A DNA stretch of 64,000 nt, taken from positions 236,548 to 300,547 of the forward strand of contig CAJTLB010000001.1 in assembly GCA_910577045.1 (NCBI GenBank). Reading direction: 5' to 3'. The position numbers and the translations under genes are program-made. The DNA is from an uncultured Lachnospiraceae bacterium. Lineage in GTDB: Bacteria; Bacillota; Clostridia; Lachnospirales; Lachnospiraceae. A model generated the notes under the pieces. It was not told where the DNA came from. It was given only the letters and a program-made list of their open reading frames with translations, and did not search any database. Numbering within the stretch: the first letter of the stretch is position 1; the number at the start of each line of letters is the position of its first letter. Shown in pieces: positions 59,967 to 64,000 of this stretch.

Positions 59967-60635
59967 ATGAAGAAACGAGATTTAGTGCTTGACTTTACTT
60001 CTTTGCTTGATGTAATTATGATTATACTCTTTGTTGTAATAAGCAGTATGGGGCAAGCTTCGTTTCATGCAAAAGAAGAGGCCGAGAAACAAATAGAAGA
60101 TACCAAACAATCTTTAAAAGATTTGCAGAATAAATATAATGAAATAGATGCAAATAATGAGGAATTACAAAAGCAAATAGAGGAATTGGTGAAAGAAAAC
60201 AATTTATATAAAACAGAGGATATTGATAAGGGTTTATTATACGAGAAATTAATGGAAGAATCAAAAAAGATAACATTAATATGTACCCCATATATTAACC
60301 CAAATAAATCGAATGGTAATGAAGTTGAGGTTACATTGTATTCTAGCGAAATGGGAGGTGAGCAAGAAGCTCTTGATATTGTAGTATTCACCCATAATTT
60401 TAATTTAACAAGAGAAGAAAGAATAGTAAAAAATGCAGAAATGCAAGCGGATATGTACAGGGCTTTAGAAAACATTATTAAAGGAAATGATGTGGGATTT
60501 GTTTTTATTACAATAGAATATACCTATGGTGATAAAAATTTTTCACAAACAGACTTAAATAATATTATAAAAGCAGTTGATGACCTAGAAAGAAATTATT
60601 CTATAACATGTTATATAGATAAGGTGAAACAATAA
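59967..60635 (+). CDS. ExbD/TolR-like membrane protein with coiled coil
   Basis: A 222-residue protein. The single N-terminal helix (about 10-28) holds the diagnostic Asp D15 in DFTSLLDVIMIILFVVI, like the proton-carrying Asp in ExbD and TolR. A coiled coil, about 33-75 (EEAEKQIEDTKQSLKDLQNK), and an extracellular domain of about 145 residues with no named motif follow. It lies 18 bases behind the TolQ-like gene. ExbD partners usually are about 140 residues; the extra coil and domain are unusual. Confidence 0.78.
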   Translation: MKKRDLVLDFTSLLDVIMIILFVVISSMGQASFHAKEEAEKQIEDTKQSLKDLQNKYNEIDANNEELQKQIEELVKENNLYKTEDIDKGLLYEKLMEESKKITLICTPYINPNKSNGNEVEVTLYSSEMGGEQEALDIVVFTHNFNLTREERIVKNAEMQADMYRALENIIKGNDVGFVFITIEYTYGDKNFSQTDLNNIIKAVDDLERNYSITCYIDKVKQ

Positions 60636-60682
60636 TTCTTTTCTAAAAACTTATTAAGAAAGATATGGAGGACATATAGCGA

Positions 60683-61060
60683 ATGAAGAAAAAAGGCCGT
60701 GGCCGTAGTATATTAGGCACATCAGTTGTTGCTGGTGTAGTATTATTTTTATTGTCACATACTGGTGTGTTACATTTTGGCGAGGAAACTGGAGATAGCA
60801 ATGTAGAAACGGAAACCGTTACAGAGGGAGATTTGGAAACAATAGAGGAACTGGATGAAATTACAATTACAATAGTTGTAACACAAGACCAATATTTGAT
60901 TGATGGGCAGGAAGTTACATTAACTCAGATTAAAGAAAAGGTAACAGATACATCTGCAAAAATAAAAGTAATATTAGAAGATAACTATGCGTCTACTAAA
61001 GCATGGGATGAAATTAAAAGAAACCTTACAGAATGGGAGATAGTACCAATAGAACAATAG
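60683..61060 (+). CDS. Second ExbD-like membrane protein (periplasmic-domain-like)
   Basis: A 125-residue protein with a very basic N-terminus (MKKKGRGRS), one membrane helix (about 10-27) and an acidic linker (about 31-54). The C-terminal domain TITIVVTQDQYLIDGQEVTL and later KVILEDNYASTKAWDEI resemble the beta-alpha-beta periplasmic domain of ExbD/TolR. The helix lacks the Asp found in the preceding protein. It is the last gene before a strong terminator. Confidence 0.7.
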   Translation: MKKKGRGRSILGTSVVAGVVLFLLSHTGVLHFGEETGDSNVETETVTEGDLETIEELDEITITIVVTQDQYLIDGQEVTLTQIKEKVTDTSAKIKVILEDNYASTKAWDEIKRNLTEWEIVPIEQ

Positions 61061-61100
61061 CTAGTAATAGAATTGATGTAGTATAAGCGGCATAATCAAG

Positions 61101-61132
61101 CAGGAAACTAGAAATAAGTTTCCTGTTTTTTT
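61101..61132 (+). terminator. Terminator of the TolQ/ExbD-like operon
   Basis: CAGGAAACT (61101-61109) pairs with AGTTTCCTG (61117-61125), followed by seven T. Confidence 0.9.
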
Positions 61133-61200
61133 ATTTTAAATAATGAATAAATAATGCTAATTTGTGGAAAAATAAGCATTATTTTTATGGAGGTAAGCAT

Positions 61201-62046
61201 ATGTATGGTTCTTTTTATGGTTGGTATTTTAAATGCCAGTCTGATACACAGACTTTAGCAGTAATACCTGCCATTCATAATACAAGGGGTAAACGTACTT
61301 GTTCTATTCAGGTTATTACAGATAATAATGCTTGGGGCGTTACATGTAACGCAGATAAATTCCAACGGACAAAAAAGAATATTTTTATTGGAGAAAACCG
61401 GTTTGGCGGGAAAGGTATTTACTTGGAAATATGTACAAAGCAGCTAACCGTTAGGGGAAAATTAAGGTTTGGGCCACTTTGCCCGTTAAAATATGATATT
61501 ATGGGGCCATTTGCGTTAGCGCCATTTATGGAATGCCGCCATAGTGTTTGGAGCATGTGCCATTCTGTTTGGGGAAATGTGTATATCAATGGAGAAAAAT
61601 ATTCTTTCCAGAATGGCTGGGGATATTGGGAAGGAGACCAGGGACGATCATTCCCTAAAGAGTATCTATGGACACAATGCTGCTTTTCTGGCGGGTCTTT
61701 GATGTTGTCAGTGGCAGATATTCCTATGGCAGGAATTCATTTTACTGGTATTATAGGCGTTATATTATGGCGGGGGAAAGAATACAGAATAGCGACTTAT
61801 TTGGGGGCTAGGGTAGTTCATATACAAAATAAAATGGTTCGGGTTATACAGGGTAATTTGCAATTAGAAGCACGTCTACTAGAAGAATCAGGATGGGTGC
61901 TTAAGGCCCCGGCAAAAGGAGATATGGTAAGGACAATTCACGAAAGTGCATCTTGTAGGGCTTTTTATCGGTTTCGCATAGGGGGACATACTGTTTTTGC
62001 CTTTGAAACAGACAGGGCTTCTTTTGAATTTGAATATCCTTTTTGA
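61201..62046 (+). CDS. Tocopherol cyclase-like protein
   Basis: A 281-residue protein of the tocopherol-cyclase-like lipocalin/beta family found also in non-photosynthetic bacteria. Typical stretches are GSFYGWYFKCQS, the central GPFALAPFMECRHSVWSMCH, NGWGYWEGDQGRSFPKEYLW and MLSVADIPMAGIHFTGI. True tocopherol synthesis is not expected in Clostridia; the bacterial homologues have no defined function. The ATG at 61201 follows GGAGG. It lies behind the terminator of the motor-like operon and is probably independent. Confidence 0.82.
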   Translation: MYGSFYGWYFKCQSDTQTLAVIPAIHNTRGKRTCSIQVITDNNAWGVTCNADKFQRTKKNIFIGENRFGGKGIYLEICTKQLTVRGKLRFGPLCPLKYDIMGPFALAPFMECRHSVWSMCHSVWGNVYINGEKYSFQNGWGYWEGDQGRSFPKEYLWTQCCFSGGSLMLSVADIPMAGIHFTGIIGVILWRGKEYRIATYLGARVVHIQNKMVRVIQGNLQLEARLLEESGWVLKAPAKGDMVRTIHESASCRAFYRFRIGGHTVFAFETDRASFEFEYPF

Positions 62047-62402
62047 ATATCTAATTATCACCTTAATAATAAGAAAAATATCAATAAAATAATGTGAGAT
62101 AATTGAAAAGGAACATAGAAAGATTTATAATATATCATTAAAATAATTGAGAATTTAGAGGTTTATGAGGTTTATAAAATCTAAAATTAAATTAGAAAAA
62201 TAGACATATATAAGATGTCCCTTTTAAAATAAGTGTTGCTGGATGATAACTCCGGCGTTTTCTACAAAGCTGGTAGACACAAAAGTGATCCTGTGCTATA
62301 ATCAGTCCAATAAAATCGGGATTTAGGGGAATATGTATGATTGGTTTGTCTTTTGAAAATGTGAGAAGAAAATAACTAAGACTATAGAAGGAGGTCAAAG
62401 CG
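62047..62402. other. Intergenic stretch before the GNAT gene
   Basis: No gene is seen. It carries the extended -10 promoter at 62294-62302 and two modest AT-rich blocks. Confidence 0.4.
62294..62302 (+). promoter_or_regulatory. Extended -10 promoter of the GNAT gene
   Basis: TGCTATAAT (62294-62302) is a TGnTATAAT extended -10 element. The -35 region is weak. It is 100 bases before the start. Confidence 0.45.
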
Positions 62403-62978
62403 TTGAGAAATTATATACTAATACGGCAAGAAACGCATAAAGATTATAAAGAGATAATTTCAATGATTTTACGTTCATTTAGAGAAGGAACAGACTACTC
62501 GGATGGAACAGATATTATTGCTTTGGTAGAAGAAATACGTGATTCGGAATATTATATCCCTGAATTATCGTTTGTTGCTGAATTAGACGGTAAATTAGTA
62601 GGTCATTTTCTATTTTCGAGATTTCCATTATCTTCAACACCAAATGGAGTACACATTGATGACAGGGAAGAAAAAAATATCGTTATGCTTGCACCTGTGG
62701 CTGTTCATGCAGACCACTTTCATCAGGGAATTGGCTCTGTAATGCTTACACAAGGCATTGAAAAAGTTAGAAATGCAGGATATAAAGGGATTACGGTTGA
62801 GGGCGATTATCATTTTTATAATCGTATTGGGTTTAAAACATCTTCAAAGTATAACATTTATCCGACAAGTGGGATACCAATGAAAGAGCCACGCTGTATG
62901 ATGTGTCAAGAAACTTATGAGGGAGCATTGAAAAATATAAAGGGATATATTGTTTATGATATGTATTTCAATGCTTGA
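62403..62978 (+). CDS. GNAT family N-acetyltransferase
   Basis: A 191-residue acetyltransferase. It starts with IRQETHKDYKEIISMILRSF, has the central strand SFVAELDGKLVGHFLFSRF and the acetyl-CoA-binding motif A, MLAPVAVHADHFHQGIGSVM, with the QGIG pocket (Q/R-x-x-G-x-G/A type). YNRIGFKTSSKYNIYPTSG is the usual end. It resembles the YhbS subfamily; the substrate is unknown. The start is TTG at 62403, preceded by GGAGGTC. The downstream neighbourhood is insertion-sequence debris, so it may have been carried in. Confidence 0.85.
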   Translation: MRNYILIRQETHKDYKEIISMILRSFREGTDYSDGTDIIALVEEIRDSEYYIPELSFVAELDGKLVGHFLFSRFPLSSTPNGVHIDDREEKNIVMLAPVAVHADHFHQGIGSVMLTQGIEKVRNAGYKGITVEGDYHFYNRIGFKTSSKYNIYPTSGIPMKEPRCMMCQETYEGALKNIKGYIVYDMYFNA

Positions 62979-62979
62979 A

Positions 62980-63117
62980 ACAAATTCCAGTTTGTCGGGC
63001 GGTCACCTTGGAACGGTGACCACCCGGTTCTGGTATTTTGACGAAGGGTTTGCCAAATCGAGCGTCAGCAACACCAAGCTGAAAAGGGACTATAAGACTA
63101 TGAAGAAAAGTCTGTAA
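62980..63117 (+). pseudogene. C-terminal fragment of an unidentified gene
   Basis: One frame without a start encodes a protein-like, more GC-rich stretch ending TTRFWYFDEGFAKSS, VSNTKLKRDYKTMKKSL and a TAA at 63115-63117. A hairpin with CGGTCACC/GGTGACC lies inside. A proper terminator follows. It looks like the tail of a gene left by a rearrangement; no family is named. Confidence 0.45.
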
Positions 63118-63139
63118 ATACAGATCTTTTATGATAATG

Positions 63140-63176
63140 AAGGGCGAAAGGTATGAAAAAATAGTTTTTCGCCCTT
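63140..63176 (+). terminator. Terminator after the gene fragment
   Basis: AAGGGCGAAA (63140-63149) pairs with TTTCGCCCTT (63167-63176). The T-rich tail GCTTTATTT is weak. Confidence 0.6.
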
Positions 63177-63256
63177 GCTTTATTTATAACAGCTATTTTG
63201 GGGGATGTCAACAACAGATGGTGCTTCTGTCTGGCTAAGGGTATGGTATATTTTTT

Positions 63257-63373
63257 CTATTCTGGTAGTTGGCCTTTTTACATGATGCTTAGTTCCTTAT
63301 AAACCTGCGTCCAGTTCCGAATTGTGCAAGTTCGGTTTTTCCACTTCTTCATGTATCTTTTTTCGTATTCATT
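63257..63373 (-). pseudogene. C-terminal remnant of an IS256-family transposase
   Basis: Reading the minus strand gives EYEKRYMKKWKNRTCTIRNW followed by TQVYKELSIM, an internal stop, then KGQLPE and the original stop. The pattern IRNW-x-x-VY-x-ELSIM-x-x-G-x-LPE is the end of the Mutator/IS256 transposases. The codon after ELSIM has become TAA. It is cut at 63373 by the end of an IS3-family element. Confidence 0.65.
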
Positions 63374-63826
63374 TGAACTGCTCCCCGTCAAATAGACAAT
63401 TGAAAAAATATAAATTTTTCCTGCCAGTAGATTATCTGTTGGCCGTTTTTATGCAACTTGCAAGTGAATTTCATGTTTTTCCATAGGCGTTAAAACCCCA
63501 AGACCTCTTTGTAAGCGTTTATTGTTGTAGTAATCTATATAATCCTCAATCATTTTTACAAGTCGTTTTTTTATCTTTAAATTGTTTTCCATAGTATCGT
63601 TCTCGTTTTAAAATTCCCCAAAATCCTTCCATTGGACCATTGTCGATACATTTCCCAACTCTTGACATACTTTGTGTAATTCCGGTAGCTATAGGTTTAC
63701 TGTGAAATGCTCTGTTCGTATATTGAAATCCTTGGTTATTATGAAACAGCGGGTGTGCTTTTGGATTTAATCGTATTGCTTCATCAACCGTATCAAATAC
63801 CAGTGTATTGTTGTTAGGAGTTGTAA
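63374..63826 (-). pseudogene. Truncated, frameshifted IS3-family transposase (orfB) with one terminal repeat
   Basis: The minus strand encodes the end of the integrase core: NNNTLVFDTVDEAIRLNPKA, then HPLFHNNQGFQYTNRAFH and QSMSRVGKCIDNGPMEGFW with GILKRERYY. After a frameshift near 63560 it continues KRLVKMIEDYIDYYNNKR, LQRGLGVLTPMEKHE and a stop at 63449-63451. The right end TGAACTGCTCCCC at 63374 fits an IS3-type terminal repeat. The 5' part of the element is missing, so it cannot move by itself. It was inserted into the IS256 remnant. Confidence 0.82.
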
Positions 63827-63946
63827 AAAATTTAAAAGTCTTAAAAGAAGAAAATTCAAGCGTTATATCATCTTGGATTTTTTTTATTTATAAAATTTAC
63901 ACACATTTTACACAACTTTTTTAGAAGGACGAAAAGGAGCAAGTAT

Positions 63947-64000
63947 ATGAGAGCATTACAAGTAAATGAAAACGTTAGTATGAATGAGGTATTGGTACTT
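63947..64000 (+). CDS. Start of a gene running out of the window
   Basis: The ATG at 63947 follows AAAAGGAGC at the correct distance. The first 18 codons read MRALQVNENVSMNEVLVL and continue beyond the window. Too little is seen to name the product. Confidence 0.45.
   Translation, partial: MRALQVNENVSMNEVLVL

Noticed and set aside
62990..63042. Third copy of the 228-bp structured element, suggested by the hairpin CGGTCACC/GGTGACC
   Set aside because: The loop, the junction bases and the long outer arms are missing; it lies in a gene fragment.

Overview
The window looks like chromosome of a low-GC, Gram-positive member of the Clostridia, most likely Lachnospiraceae. The grounds are strong AGGAGG-type ribosome binding sites, TTGACA/TATAAT-type promoters, T-rich hairpin terminators, the order rimP-nusA-ylxR-ylxQ-infB-rbfA-nrnA-truB-ribF, a split purO-like/purH-like pair behind a ZTP riboswitch, and no outer-membrane genes. 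No tRNA, rRNA or CRISPR array was recognised. Genus was not determined.

Layout. 1-900: tail of a small gene and a gene-poor stretch. 900-10700: housekeeping run with yqeY, a rhamnulokinase, mutY, a YegS/DagK-type lipid kinase, rpoD, an HtrA protease and membrane proteins. 10750-12150: a DNA methyltransferase unit that looks acquired, with no restriction enzyme. 12342-18618: glutamate synthase gltBD with a strong promoter and an upstream inverted repeat. 18634-19309: kptA. 19310-24544: a very AT-rich accessory stretch with an MscS channel, a LysM protein, a DUF3784-type protein, a decayed ABC exporter and a coiled-coil/NPCBM-like protein. 24294-27275: a BceAB-like transporter behind a BceR-like palindrome and a 16-bp tandem repeat array. 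27325-29361: ZTP riboswitch, IMP cyclohydrolase and AICAR formyltransferase. 29386-31152: Dabb protein and MATE exporter. 31182-39680: translation and RNA-maturation operon. 39727-41706: methyltransferase and secreted NlpC/P60 protein. 41739-42993: two equal-sized, structured, palindromic elements in opposite orientation bracketing one unknown gene. 43016-44548 (minus): ABC-F ATPase with a structured leader. 44961-47649: rpsO-pnp. 47728-51139: MacAB-like efflux operon. 51141-54714: Uma2 protein, DUF3737 beta-helix protein and a chemoreceptor. 54890-58651: L-fucose/L-arabinose isomerase-family gene, an unknown protein and a zinc-ribbon protein. 58840-62046: an unknown protein, a compact TolQ/ExbB-ExbD-like operon and a tocopherol-cyclase-like protein. 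62403-64000: a GNAT acetyltransferase, nested remnants of IS256- and IS3-family elements, and the start of a new gene.

The best candidates for undescribed biology are (1) the twin elements at 41739-41966 and 42767-42993. They share size, layout, hairpin loops and junction bases, while their stems differ in sequence but keep pairing. (2) The TolQ/ExbD-like three-gene operon at 59451-61060, odd in a bacterium without an outer membrane. (3) The 16-bp direct-repeat array ahead of the BceAB-like transporter. Most other material is recognisable conserved gene content. Gene starts were moved from the longest open frame to the codon with a proper ribosome binding site where the sequence allowed it. 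All family assignments rest on reading motifs by eye; no database search was run.
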